64,000 nucleotides of DNA from positions 52,598 to 116,597 of the forward strand of contig QPMI01000258.1 in assembly GCA_004431415.1 (NCBI GenBank), written 5' to 3'. The notes under the pieces are model-generated. The model was not told the DNA's origin. It worked only from the letters and a program-made list of their open reading frames with translations, and searched no databases. Source of the stretch: Cyanophora paradoxa (lineage: Eukaryota > Glaucocystophyceae > Cyanophorales > Cyanophoraceae). A program made the translations under genes and the position numbers. How positions within the stretch are numbered: position 1 is the first letter of the stretch; each line of letters opens with the position of its first letter. Shown in pieces: positions 11,663 through 21,857 of this stretch.

Positions 11663-11695
11663 AGGGGCGCACTTACAAGTTATAAGTGCGCCCCT
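11663..11695. repeat. 13-bp perfect inverted repeat inside the left end
   Basis: Arms AGGGGCGCACTTA and TAAGTGCGCCCCT are separated by 7 nt, forming a strong stem-loop just inside the left terminus. It could act in replication or circularisation of the element, or as a transcript structure; function is not shown. Confidence 0.75.
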
Positions 11696-11709
11696 GGGGT
11701 ACAAGCCTC

Positions 11710-11724
11710 AGTCTTGCTTCGCAG
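11710..11724 (+). repeat. 15-bp direct repeat flanking the element's ORFs (copy at 14942-14956)
   Basis: AGTCTTGCTTCGCAG occurs here, before the RT ORF, and again at 14942-14956, just after the recombinase ORF. Some tyrosine-recombinase retroelements (PAT/Ngaro type) use split direct repeats and DIRS proper uses inverted ends plus an internal complementary region. This element shows a trace of the former beside clear inverted ends. Confidence 0.65.
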
Positions 11725-11808
11725 CCAAGGCCTCTAAGCTTCTTCCCGTTCGCGTGTCACCATCTTCAAGCCAGCGGCTGCATGGACCATCAGCTGTAGC
11801 AGTGCTAG

Positions 11809-13773
11809 ATGGGCACCGCGATAATTGGGCATGTCTGCCAATGCAAGGCCTCACCTCACTTTGCAGGAGGCTTTGTTGCATCCTGCATTCAAGCTGCAGT
11901 CCAACAGTGGAGAGCGATTGGAGCCAATGATGTCGTGCTCAACTGGATCTTGCGTGGTTTCCCTTTGTCAGGAGCGAGGCGGCTGCCAGCAGAGCGCCGG
12001 GCCAACCACAAGTCTGCGGCTGTGGACCATCAGGACTTTGTGAGAACCGAAATTCAGAAGCTTTTGCGCACGGGAGCGATCAGAGAAGTTGAAGAAGCTC
12101 AAGTGAACATTGTCTGCTCACTGTCCGTGGTGCCCAAGAAGACTGGATCCAAGTTGCGGCTCATCTGGGATGGCCGGCCTACCAATAAAGGCCTTCCGGA
12201 CATCCCCTTCAAGTATGAGACTCTTGAGCATGTTGCAGCCATGCTGCGCCAAGGCTGGTACATGTTCACTATTGACCTTGAATCTGGATACCACCACGTG
12301 CCAGTCTCACCGCAAGACTGGCGGAACATGGGCTTTGAGTTTGACAGCAAATTCTATGTGTACACAGTTTTGCCCTTCGGCCTCAAGCACTCACCGTTTG
12401 CATTCGTCAAGATCATGCGACAAGTGGTCAACTACTTCCGCCGCTTTGGCATCTTCGTGGTGAACTATGTTGACGACTGGTGGTTTGCTGCTCCAACCTA
12501 CGAGAAGGCCTGTGAATTGCGGGATTTCGTCCTCAAAACATTTGCTGCCCTCAAGCTTGTGGTCAACAGCAAATCTGAGCTCACCCCAGCACAGTCGGTG
12601 GCTTTCTTGGGCTTCATAGTGGACTCCGCCCGCATGTTGTTTGAAGTACCCCAAGACAAGCTTGGTCGTCTGCTTGCTTTGATCAAAGGGCTTCTGAAGA
12701 AAAAGAAATCAGCATCTGCACGTGAAATGGCCAAGGTCGCCGGCACCCTTGTGTCCATGGCACGGGGCTTGGCTCCAGCTCGCATCAAGACCAGGTCCCT
12801 CTTTCGATACATCAATGTCGTGGCAAGAGAATGGCATTGGAATCATCCAGTGGAGCTCACCAATGAGACTCGTCGGGAACTTGAGTGGTGGCTGGCCAAC
12901 ATCCACCGATACAATGGCCGCTGCCCTATTCGGCCTGAAAGGCTCCTTGTGTTGACTACGGATGCAAGCCATGTTGGTGCAGGAGCCTGGATCACTACCC
13001 GAATTGGTGATGCTCAACCTGTGGCTTGGGAGCTTGAGCCTGCCCCATTCCAGTGCCTGTGGAACCAAGAAGAAGCTCAGCAAATTTCGTCGTGGCGCGA
13101 GTTAATGGCAGTGCTTCGCGCTATGCAGCACTATCAAGGTTTATTGCGCAATCAGAACATCTTAGTTCGCTCGGACAACACAGTGACTGTGGCCTACATC
13201 AACAATGGTGGCGGAAGACATGAATACCTTTGCCGAGTTGCAGCAGCAATTTGGGATATTGCTCTGCTCAATTGCATCAGCATTGAAGCAGAACACATTC
13301 CTGGTGTTGACAATGAGTGGTCCGATGCTTTGAGTCGCTACTTTTACCCCGCCGACTACTCTTTGAAACCTGGGTATTTTGCCATGGTCAGTCGGACATT
13401 TGGACCTTTTGATATTGATCGTATGGCCTCATCAGCCAACACTCACCTAAATCGATACTTTTCCATTGATTTGAATGATCGACATGCTGAAGGATATGAT
13501 TGCTTTACAGCAACCTGGCGTGGTGCTCGTAATTACGTCTTTCCGGACCCAAATGTCCTCTTGCACCTTGTGTCACATGTCCGCCAGTGTAGGGCCTCGG
13601 CAGTTTTTATTGTCCCTCAGTGGCCCTCAGCTCCATGGTGGCCACAGTTGCAGCTTGCCTTGCGTGCACCTGCAATGGTGCTTGGCCCAGCATATGACGT
13701 GTGCTATCGCGGGCCTCGCTCGGCACAGTTACCTTCCTGGATTCTTGTTGCTCTTTATGTGTCGTGGGAGTAG
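11809..13773 (+). CDS. Reverse transcriptase-RNase H of the DIRS-like element
   Basis: An uninterrupted 654-aa ORF from a true ATG. RT motifs in order: KLRLIWDGRPTN (about residue 117), MFTIDLESGYHHVPV with the first catalytic Asp (about 160), VLPFGLKHSPFAF, and FVVNYVDDWWF with the YVDD catalytic pair (about 222). The RNase H region follows: VLTTDASHVGAGAWI (about 382), SWRELMAVLRAM with the conserved Glu, and VRSDNTVTVAYINNGG and VDNEWSDALSR with the later Asp residues. The terminal stretch ending MVLGPAYD resembles the C-terminal tail of DIRS RT proteins. No intron is needed, unlike the host genes. The upstream boundary may be truncated because no gag-like domain precedes it. Confidence 0.93.
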   Translation: MGTAIIGHVCQCKASPHFAGGFVASCIQAAVQQWRAIGANDVVLNWILRGFPLSGARRLPAERRANHKSAAVDHQDFVRTEIQKLLRTGAIREVEEAQVNIVCSLSVVPKKTGSKLRLIWDGRPTNKGLPDIPFKYETLEHVAAMLRQGWYMFTIDLESGYHHVPVSPQDWRNMGFEFDSKFYVYTVLPFGLKHSPFAFVKIMRQVVNYFRRFGIFVVNYVDDWWFAAPTYEKACELRDFVLKTFAALKLVVNSKSELTPAQSVAFLGFIVDSARMLFEVPQDKLGRLLALIKGLLKKKKSASAREMAKVAGTLVSMARGLAPARIKTRSLFRYINVVAREWHWNHPVELTNETRRELEWWLANIHRYNGRCPIRPERLLVLTTDASHVGAGAWITTRIGDAQPVAWELEPAPFQCLWNQEEAQQISSWRELMAVLRAMQHYQGLLRNQNILVRSDNTVTVAYINNGGGRHEYLCRVAAAIWDIALLNCISIEAEHIPGVDNEWSDALSRYFYPADYSLKPGYFAMVSRTFGPFDIDRMASSANTHLNRYFSIDLNDRHAEGYDCFTATWRGARNYVFPDPNVLLHLVSHVRQCRASAVFIVPQWPSAPWWPQLQLALRAPAMVLGPAYDVCYRGPRSAQLPSWILVALYVSWE

Positions 13774-13928
13774 ATTGAAGGCTCTTGCTGCAGAATTCAA
13801 CTCCTGCTCATCTCTGCTCAGCTTACTTTGTCCAGCAACAGGGATAGAAAGCTTGAGTGGGGGCTTTAAAAAGAAGAAGAAGAAATGTAGTCTGACATAC
13901 CCTTGACTCTGGTGATGCAGGTGCTCGT

Positions 13929-14927
13929 ATGGCTGATCTGCTCAACCGGGTCACTTTCTACAGAACAAACTCTGTGAGCGAGCGAACCCAAAGCCTCTAC
14001 GCCCGCTGGGTCGTCCTCTATGAAGGCCATTGCGCGGTTCACTGCATTCCAGCCTGGCCACCAACAGCTTCTGGCGTCGCAACACTGCTGGTGGCTCTTG
14101 CTGATGAAGAGTACGGTCTCTCAGCAATTGACCAGTGTCACTCTGCTCTGCTACATCAGACAAGGCAGAGGATGTTGCCTACTACTGCATTTGCTCACCC
14201 CTTGTGCTGCAAACATTGCAAGGAATCGCCCGACTTTGTGGAAAACCAGCAAAGCAATCTGCATTGGTCACGTCCGTCCACCTGGAGGCGATTGCTCGTA
14301 CCTACGCTCGTTCCCCTCAAACAAGCTCCTTCGCGCCCTTGTGATGTTGCTTACCGGTTTCTTTGGCCTGTTGCGGCGTGGCGAAATCGTGGCACTCCGG
14401 CGGCAAGATGTGTCCATCCGCGCGGATCGCGTCGTGCTCTTCATTGCCGGTTCCAAGACCGATCGTCGTCGCCAAGGCGCGCAAGTTGTCTTGGGCGCCG
14501 TCCAGAGTCGGTCATCTGTCCGGTGTTCTGGTTTCGAACCTACTTGCGGACTCTAGCGCTCGCGGATCCGGGCGCACCTCTTTTTGGGCAGCTTCGGGAC
14601 GCAGCTCGTTCTCTGTCAGCTCAGACCGTGGCCTATGTTCTCCGGTTCGCATTTGACGCGGCGGGCTTGGACGCCACTGGTATCACACCTCATGGCTTGC
14701 GTCGCGGTGGAGCTACTGCTCTGGCTGCTGCGGGCGTGCCTGAAGAGCTTGTTCAAGCGGTTGGTCGCTGGTCTTTGTTGTCAGCGGTCTACCGACGCTA
14801 TATCGATTCTGCTGAGCGCCCGCCCTTGGCTGCGCTCATGGCTAGGCCTGGTGCTCGTTACGCTGGCCCGTCAGCTTCGCTGCAGTCATGTCGGCAGCAA
14901 GTCGCGCGTACTCGGCGCAGTAGTTGA
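13929..14927 (+). pseudogene. Tyrosine recombinase of the DIRS-like element, frameshifted
   Basis: The N-terminal core-binding part (SERTQSLYARWVVLYEGH) and the C-terminal catalytic part (GITPHGLRRGGATALAAAG, then VGRWSLLSAVYRRYID with the tyrosine nucleophile) share one frame. Between them, about 14180-14330 reads in a second frame (LQGIARLCGKPAKQ) and about 14330-14510 in a third (LLTGFFGLLRRGEIVALRR, with the first catalytic Arg). Three frame changes without splice signals mean the recombinase is not translatable as it stands, unless the assembly has errors. All main catalytic motifs (R, HxxR, Y) are still readable, so decay is recent. It lies 155 bp after the RT ORF stop. Confidence 0.85.
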
Positions 14928-15368
14928 TTGTCTAGTCTTAGAGTCTTGCTTCGCAGTTGTGCGCCTTTGCTGTGCTGTCGGCGCTTGTCTCCCTCGCTCA
15001 CAAGCGAGGGCAAGCTGTGTAACTTGCTGAGCGGCTTGTTCCCTAGCCGCTCGAGCGGCTTTGCTTAGCCGCTTTCAATGTGTGTTAGCAATGCCCATTG
15101 TTTACTATGCCTTCAGTCATCTTTAAGCCATTGTTAGTGCCAACCATTGATATCTTTTGATGAATAATTGATCAACAATTGATCACTAATGTTCAATCAT
15201 TCTACGTCCGCAAGACTCACTCTGCAGCGTGCGCTAGCTGATGTCCTCGAGCGCAGTTGCAGCTTGCCCTTCTTGTGAGCGAGCGAGTCATGATCTTAGC
15301 TTCGCGGCTTTGGCAAGCGCGAATCTAGACCTTCACTTCATGACAAGACATGTTGTGCTTAGCTTGCT
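14928..15368. other. 3' non-coding part of the DIRS-like element, rich in hairpins
   Basis: AT-richer non-coding DNA with several short inverted repeats, for example CCCTCGCT (14991-14998) with AGCGAGGG (15003-15010), and repeated GAGCGGCT/AGCCGCTC units near 15028-15070. It corresponds in position to the terminal/internal complementary region of DIRS elements. Confidence 0.5.
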
Positions 15369-15396
15369 GTAAGCAAGGCTGCCGTGGCAGCCATAC
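15369..15396 (-). repeat. Right inverted terminal repeat of the DIRS-like element
   Basis: GTAAGCAAGGCTGCC-GT-GGCAGCCATAC, the exact complement of the left terminus except for the short central spacer. This pair defines the element ends used here. Confidence 0.85.
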
Positions 15397-15792
15397 GACT
15401 AGCTACTGATTGACGACTACATACAATTCTAGCTGGGATTTTTGGCGAACGCGGTGAACAAAAAGCGTGCAGATAGCGACAAAAAGGCTAGGAATACTGC
15501 CCAAGTTACAATTCTGGACATACACAATAGGGATAGGACCAACCGAGAAATAGAGCACGCTGTCGTCTAACATAGGGGGCCCGGCCGGGCTGCAACAAGC
15601 ATTTGGCGGACGTTTTCTCTGCACAAATGGGGGGCACTGAGGGGGCGCGCCGGCCACTACTCGACCGACCTGGAGAAGTACCCTGCGCGCATCCGAGTCG
15701 GCGGAGCGGGTCGCGAGGTGCGGGGCTCGGGCGGGCACCGGGGAAGCGCTTGGAGACGGGGGGCGAGGGGGCGTCCCCCGCCCGGTCGCGTC
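15397..15792. other. Intergenic region between the DIRS element and the methyltransferase
   Basis: No supported gene. It should contain the 3' untranslated region of the O-methyltransferase (stop at 15793) and the host DNA junction of the element. Nothing recognisable otherwise. Confidence 0.4.
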
Positions 15793-17687
15793 AGATGGGC
15801 TTGGTGCCGACGACGACGCTCCAGAAGCCGGTGGTGGGGCGGACGTCGACGTCCTGGAAGCCGGCCGCCTCCATCATCGCCACCAGCGTCCCCCGCATGT
15901 ACTGCTGCCCGTCCGTCCACTGCCCCCGCCCCGCCCCTCCCGTCAGCCGGCCCGGCCGCAGGCACGGGGGGGCGGAGCGTGGGAGGGGGCACGAAGAGCA
16001 TGTCGATGGAGACCATGGCGTTCTCCACCGGCGAGGCGTCTCCGTCGCTCACCAGCTGCCCGCCCCGCCCCCGCTCAGCCCCCCCGCCCCAGCCCTCCAG
16101 CGCGGGGCCGGCGGGAGGCGGGACCTTCTCGACGACGAGGCAGGCGCCGCCGGGCGGCAGTGCCTCGAAGGCCTTGCTGAGCAGCTCGGCGCCCTTCTCG
16201 TAGGGCCAGTCGTGCAGGATCTGCCCCGCGCAGCCGCCTCAGCGGGGCCGGCGCGCGGATGGCCCCGCCGGCCGGGGGGGGGGCGCGCCTGCGAGTAGAG
16301 GATGCAGTCGACGTCGGAGGGGTAGGGGTCGCTGCGGAGGGTCAGCGGGGCGGGGGGCGGGGGCGGGGGGAGGGCGGGGGGCGGGGCGCACGTGAACATG
16401 TTGCCGGCGACGGTGGTGGCGCGCCCGCGGAAGCCCGCCTCGTCGAAGAAGCCCAGCGCCACCTGCCCGCGGAGAGGAGCTGAGGCCAGGGCGCGCGGCG
16501 AGGGGCCGGGGCCGCGGCTGCGGGCGGGGGGCGGGGGGCGGGGGAGGGCGCGCCTCGCAGACGTGGGGGAGGTCCATGACGATGCCCCGCCCGAGGTCCG
16601 GGTGGCGCTGGAGGGCGGCGATGACGTAGGCGCCGGAGCCGCCGCCGACGTCGAGCAGCGTCCCGTGCTTCGAGAAGTCGTACGTCTGCGCCAGCGCGAT
16701 CGCCGGCCGCGCGCTGCCCTCCCCGCGTCAGGCGGGGCGGGCGGGGAGCGGGGCGGGGCGGGGAGGGCGGGGGCGCCTGATGGAGTGCATGGCGAGGGTG
16801 AAGGACTTGGCCTGCGCGGCGTTCTCCTCGTGCTCCTTCCACACGTCCTTGTCCTGCCCGTACACCCCCTGCCGCCCGCTCCTCATGCTCTCGTGCCCCC
16901 CGCAGGTCAGGGGCGGCAGCCGCGGCCGGCGCGGCGCGCGCGCGAGGGAGCGGGCGCTGGCGATGGGAAGGATATGAGGAGGGAGTGGGGGGTGATGAAG
17001 TGGTCGAACTCCATGGCGATGAGGCCGCCGAGGTAGAACGGCTCCCCCGGCACCAGGTACAGCGCCTGCCCCCGCGTGAGGCGGCGCCCCGTGGCGCCGG
17101 GGCGGGGTCGGCGGGGGCACCGCGGCGTCGGTGAGGCTGTAGCGGGCGACGGGGCCCGTGCCGGGCGAGGGCGGGCCCCCGGTCGGCGTCCGCGACTTGG
17201 CCTGCCCCGCCGCCCCCGCCGGGGCCCCGGGGGCGGGGGCGCCGATGGCGGAGGCGGACTTGGGCTTCGGGGGCGTGTTGTGGGGCGACGCGGCCGGCGT
17301 CTTCGAGTCGCCTTCGTGGGCCGCGGCCGGGGTGGGGGCGGCGTCGGGGGTCGGGGTGGAGGATTGGGGGTGGGGCGGGGCCGGGGCGGCGGGGGCGGTC
17401 TTGGAGACGATGGAGGAGAGGGCGGGGACCTTGGCGGCGACGGAGCGGATGTCGGCGATGAGGGCGCCCACCTTGGCCGAGACCTGCTCCTCCGCCGACG
17501 ACCCGATGACCCGCACCAGGCCCATCGCCCGCAGGCCCAGCACGAACGCCTCCGCCCCCCGCTTGCTCAGGTCGTACTTCTTGCACAGGTCGTGCACCGA
17601 CACCCCGTTCGCGCCCTTCGACTGGATGTACTTGAACACGCTGCGCGCCGCAATCAGCCGGCGCCCGCTGCGCAGCTGCGCCCCCAT
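15793..17687 (-). CDS. SAM-dependent O-methyltransferase, COMT/ASMT-like
   Basis: Transfers a methyl group from S-adenosylmethionine to a hydroxyl of a small molecule (substrate unknown). From ATG 17687 the N-terminal winged-helix dimerisation domain reads ARSVFKYIQSKGANGVSVHD and KRGAEAFVLGLRAMGLVRV (residues about 14-60). A Pro/Ala/Ser-rich linker of roughly 75-100 residues follows, absent from typical family members. Then come PGEPFYLGGLIAMEFDHF (about 17040), the SAM-binding loop TLLDVGGGSGAYVIAAL (about 16650), GIVMDLPHV, ILHDWPYEKGAELLSKAF with the His-Asp pair of the active site (about 16210), PPGGACLVVEKV, and the C terminus TGFWSVVVGTKPI, stop 15793-15795. About six introns are inferred. 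It is tandem with PIG-A on the same strand. Confidence 0.88.
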
Positions 17688-18234
17688 CCCATCGCTGCCC
17701 GTGCGGCCCGGGGTTTATTGAGGGTTCGGCGGCGGGAGAGGCCGTGAGCGCGGCCAACTCCGCCGTACTGGCGGCCGGCTAGAGGTTCTGCGCGCCGCGG
17801 GGCGCGGGGCGCGGGGTGCTGCGTGCGCACTCGAGTTTCACTGCGACGGTGAGCACGGCACTGCGACGATAAGACGAAACGACGAAGGTGAGTCGGCGAG
17901 GAGAGTCGCACGTACGCCACCCATGGGGCGCGAACCTCCGTCGGTTGGCGATGTAGCTGCTATAAATTGACGTGTCTTGGAGCTCAGGAAGCTCCAGGTT
18001 GGCGTCGCGCCGCGACGCGGTTGTGTTTCCCATGTATTATACGCGATGCTCGATAATCAGCGATGATCGCCGCTCCGAAGCGCTATTAGCGCTTGACAAT
18101 TCCGCGCCAGACTTCACGGGCGCCCTCTTGGTTGGCACCAGGGTTCCGGCACGACGGTACCCCCCTCGTTGGCCTTCGCAAAATTCAGCTTCCGGAGTTA
18201 AGCAGGACAATGAGGATTGAGGGATGAGGCCTAG
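17688..18234. other. Intergenic region between PIG-A and the methyltransferase
   Basis: About 550 bp, less GC-rich than the genes, with the PIG-A 3' end and the methyltransferase promoter. A TATAAATT-like sequence occurs near 17960. No RNA gene could be supported. Confidence 0.4.
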
Positions 18235-19940
18235 CTATGGCCCATGGGAGGATTCAGGCTGAGAGAGGGCGGCGTCGGGGGAGCAGGCGGGGCCACTAGC
18301 GATCGGGGAAGGTGAGGGGCCGAGGTCGGGGGCGGGGTCGATGTTGTCTGGGGGCTGGAGGCGGGCGAGGAGGGCGGCGGCGGCGTGCACGGCGAGGCGG
18401 ACGCCGCAGAAGATGGGGCCGGCGAGGGGCCCGCACGCCAGGTACCGGGGGAGGCTCTCACGCAGGCTCGGGGGCGGGCGGGCGGCGAGGCGGCGGTAGA
18501 CGCGCTCGGTGCGGGCGGCGATGCGGGGCCAGGAGTAGAGGCGGGCGAGGGCGGCGTGGGCGGCGGCGCGGGCGGCGGCGGCGGGGCGGGGCCGGTGGAG
18601 GGCGGCGAGGAGGGCGTCGGCGAGGGGCCGGGGGGCGGGGGGCGCGAGGGCGGCGAGGGCCGGGGGCAGGACCTCGGGGAGGCCCCCGACGTCGGTGGAA
18701 ACGACGAAGAGGCCGCAGGCGGCGGCCTCGACGACGGCGATGCAGAAGGCCTCCGTGAGGGACGCGTTGAGGAAGACGTCGCCCCGCACCAGCAGCTCCC
18801 GCACCCGGCTGTGCGCCACGGGCCCCAGCAGCTCCACGCGCCCCTCCAGCTCGTGCCGCTCCCGCATCTCCTCCAGCGCCACCCGCCGCGGCCCGTCGCC
18901 CCCTGCCCGCCCCGCGCCGCGCCGCCTCAGCTCGGCCCCTCGCTCCCTCGCGCGGGGGCAGCGGGCACCGATGAGGAAGCGGACGCCGGGGAGGCGGCGG
19001 CAGACGTCGGGGATGACGCGCGCCAGCAGGTCCGTCCCCTTCCGCACCGTCATCCGGCTCAGCACCACCACCGTCCCTAGCCCCGCCCCGCTCAGGGCCC
19101 TCCGGAGGGCCGGCGGGGCGGCAGCGGCGGGGCGGGGCGCGCACTGCGCTCGGGGTCGTCGGGGCGGGGGGCGGGGTCCGGGGCGAAGGCGGCGGCGTCG
19201 ATGGCGTTGGGGATGACCGAGACGTCCCGCGGGTCCACGTGGCCCCTCAGGACCGTGTTCTCCTTGCTGCCCCGCCCAGCTCGCAGGGGCGGCGCGACGC
19301 GCGGCCGGCCAGGGCGGGGAGGGGCGCGCCTGGTGTGGGAGACGCAGATGACGTGGTCGACGTCGGAGAGCGTGAACTTAAGGACCTTGTTGATGTGGAT
19401 GCTCCCGACGTCCCCGAAGCCCGTCAGCGAGTGGTCCGTGAAGACCGTCCGGTAGCCCAGCACCCGCGCGTGCAGCAGCGCCTCGTTGCACATCGTCGAG
19501 AACGCCTGCTCCGAGCACGCGGTCAGGCGCCTGCCCGCACCCACGGCCCGGCCCACGCCTCGGCCCGCGCGGCCGCCCACTCGCCTGGTGGCCATGCACG
19601 ATATCGATGCGCTCGCGGATGAGGATCGTGCGGAAGAGCGGCAGGAAGGTGAAGATCGTGGGGAAGCTATTCTGGTTGTAGTACGTGGCCAGCGGCGCGT
19701 AGTAGACCTTCAGCCCGTTTGTCATGTACCGAACACCGTGCCGCTCGCCGTACGCGTGCGTGACCACCACAACCTGCACGCATCGTTCAGCTGCGGCACG
19801 CGCGGATCGGCTTGCGCGCAGGCGCCGCTCGCCTTGTGGCCGCGCTGAATCAAACATTGCGCGAGCTGGTAGAGGTGGCTCTCGACGCCGCCAACGTTCG
19901 GGTAGAAGAAATCCGACACGAAGCAGACCCGGAAGCGCAT
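18235..19940 (-). CDS. PIGA: PIG-A, catalytic subunit of GPI-GlcNAc transferase
   Basis: ER enzyme that transfers GlcNAc from UDP-GlcNAc to phosphatidylinositol, the first step of GPI-anchor synthesis. ATG 19938-19940 gives [20 protein letters not shown], then [39 protein letters not shown] (about 19420), [20 protein letters not shown] (about 19250), [20 protein letters not shown] (about 19060) and [20 protein letters not shown] (about 18750). The last contains the E-x7-E motif of GT4 glycosyltransferases. A hydrophobic C-terminal segment ([21 protein letters not shown]-like, about 18400) is the expected single membrane anchor. Stop at 18235. Of about six introns, at least three (after GHK, GHQ and SHT) have GC donors. 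It is divergent from the kinase gene with 166 bp between start codons. Confidence 0.97.
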
Positions 19941-20106
19941 AGAGCGCGAGCTCCGGCAAGAGGTGGGAAGAGACGCAGTACCCCAGACACCTGGCGGAGT
20001 CCAGGCGGACTAGGGACAAAAAAGGCAAGGCGCAACTGCCGCGTACGACTGAGGAACAGCACCAGCTACAGCAAACTCGTGAGTACGAGAGCCTCGAGTC
20101 GTGCAT
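19941..20106. promoter_or_regulatory. Short head-to-head intergenic region, PIG-A / STN-like kinase
   Basis: Only 166 bp lie between the two start codons, so a shared bidirectional promoter is likely. No TATA box or other recognised element is visible. Confidence 0.4.
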
Positions 20107-21857
20107 ATGCAAACCGCCTTCCTGGGGCCGCCCGCGCCGCTCCCGAAAGCACAAGGCCACGTATGCATCAACCAAGCTGCAAAGTCGACACGAGCTCTGT
20201 CCTCCTCGGGCCTGCCGCGAAGAGTCGTTCGTGGGAGCAATCTCAAGAGGCAAGTCGGCAGCGGCCTGCGCGTCTTCAGTGGCCAGCGACCTCAGCACGC
20301 ATTCGCCGCCCTCCCTGCATTCCAATTCAGTGTCGTGGCTTGGCAGCCCGGTCGCGAGGACGTATACAAGCGTGCAACGGAGGGAGGGGACGAGCAGGAT
20401 GTGGATCTCTACGTCGACCCAGCGCTAATTGAGATTGGACCACGCATCGGTGCGTACCTGTTCGAACTGCACACGGCCGGAGCGCTTTCTTACCCATTCG
20501 GCGACAGGCGGCGGGGGCTTCGGCGAGGTCTTCCTCGCGCGGCAGCTTGCAGTGTCTGAAATGCAGAGCCGCGGGATCCGACAACAGCTGGATGCGTCAG
20601 CGCCAGCGGACACGAGCCCGAGGAGCGAGGCGGATCTCGAGGCATGGCTCGACGAAGTCCCCGGGGCGCGCCCGATGATCATGAAGAAGATGCTGGACAC
20701 GCCGGCCTCGCGGACCTTCGCCGAGGCGGAGCTCGCGGCGAACGCCAAGCTCGTGCGGCTCGGCTCGCCGCACGTCGCGCGCTTCCTGGGGAGCTACGCG
20801 GCGCCCGGCGGCGACCTCTGCATGCTCTTCGACTTTGAAGGCCTCGCCACCCTCCAGGTGCCGCCCCGCCGCCCCTCCCCATCCGCCCCTCGACGCGACC
20901 GCTCCCGGCGGCGCAGCGGGCGTTCGCGGATCGGAACGCGGTGACTCTGCTGGGGCCGATGCTGGGGACGGCGGGCCGGCTGGCGACGATGCGTGGCGCG
21001 CTGCGGGAGCTGCTGCGGGGGGTGGGGACGCTGCACGCCGCCGGCGTCGTGCACCGGGACATCAAGCCGGCCAACATCCTCCTCGGCCGCGACGGCCACC
21101 TCAAGGTGCCCACCTGCCCACCTGCCGGCCCGCCGGCCCGCCGGCCGGCGCAGCGGGGCAGGGGCTGAGGGGGCGGGGCCGGCGGCAGCTGATCGACCTC
21201 GGGGCGGCGGTGGACGTGTCGCGCTTCGTCGCGGAGCACGGCGCCGGCTCTCCGGCCGCCTCCCCCTCCAGCCCGCCCTCCGCCGGCGGCGAGGAGGAGC
21301 GCTGGGCCGGCTGCTCGCTCGCTCCCAAGTGCCCGTACGAGTGCCCGAACAAGCGGGCGCTGGAGGAGGCGGCGCTGGGCGACGGGGCGCCTCGCACGCG
21401 CCGGGACGCCCTCGCGGCCTGCCTCCGCGGCTCGGGCGACCGCCGCTACACCTGCCCCGAGGCCTGGGTCGACATGCGCCACCCCTACGCCTTCGGTGAG
21501 CCCGCCTCGAACACCCCCGGCGGGCGCCGCCGCCCTGACGCCGCCGCCACGCGCGCAGACGTGTACGCGGTGGGCGTGATCGCGCTGCAGCTCTCGGTGC
21601 CGGGCCTGATGGAGAACTCGGCGATGGTCGAGGCGATGCGGTGCCTGCGGCGCTGCGGGTACGACGCCGAGCGGTGGGCGGCGGGGCCCGTGCCGGGGGA
21701 GGGCCTCCCCGAGGGCTCCCTCCCCTTCCTGCGGGCCCTCCGCGAGGAGGCGGGCGGGGCCGCCTGGGACCTCCTGCGCGGCCTCCTCACCCGCGACCCC
21801 GCCCTCCGCATCTCCGCGCCCGACGCCCTCGCCCACCCCTGGCTCGCCGGCCCATGA
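20107..21857 (+). CDS. STN7/STN8-like plastid protein kinase
   Basis: Probable thylakoid or plastid Ser/Thr kinase related to the state-transition kinases that phosphorylate light-harvesting and photosystem proteins. The ATG at 20107 opens about 90 basic, Ser/Ala-rich residues resembling an organelle-targeting region. The kinase domain spliced by eye reads EIGPRIG-GGGFGEVFLARQ (glycine-rich loop across an intron at about 20451-20509), MIMKKML with the ATP-binding Lys, LCMLFDFEGLATLQ, VVHRDIKPANIL (about 21050), LIDLGAAVDVSRF with DLG for DFG, RRYTCPEAW (about 21440), DVYAVGVIALQL (about 21560) and a C-lobe ending ALAHPWLAGP. The LIDLGAA(V/A)D segment and the 'FEG-TL' hinge are typical of STN7/STN8. 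A Cys-containing insertion of about 60 residues lies between DLG and the PE motif. Substrate specificity cannot be assigned. Confidence 0.85.

Larger units (their letters stand above)
11617..15396 (+). mobile_element. DIRS-like tyrosine-recombinase retrotransposon
   Basis: A 3.8-kb element bounded by inverted terminal repeats. It encodes reverse transcriptase plus RNase H and then a tyrosine recombinase, the DIRS-order arrangement: integration by recombinase, no DDE integrase and normally no target duplication. Its base composition is clearly less GC-rich than all surrounding genes and its codon use differs, marking it as an insertion. There is no room for a gag-like ORF before the RT ORF (only about 190 bp after the left terminus), so this is a reduced or non-autonomous form. 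The recombinase frame is broken although the RT frame is intact. Confidence 0.88.

Noticed and set aside
11809-14927. Viral origin of the RT/recombinase segment
   Set aside because: RT, RNase H and tyrosine-recombinase motifs, order and inverted ends are those of DIRS-order retrotransposons; no capsid or envelope-like gene is present.
18180-18230. 5S rRNA-like words (ccggagttaagcagg)
   Set aside because: Only about a dozen bases resemble the 5S internal promoter region; the remaining 5S helices are absent.
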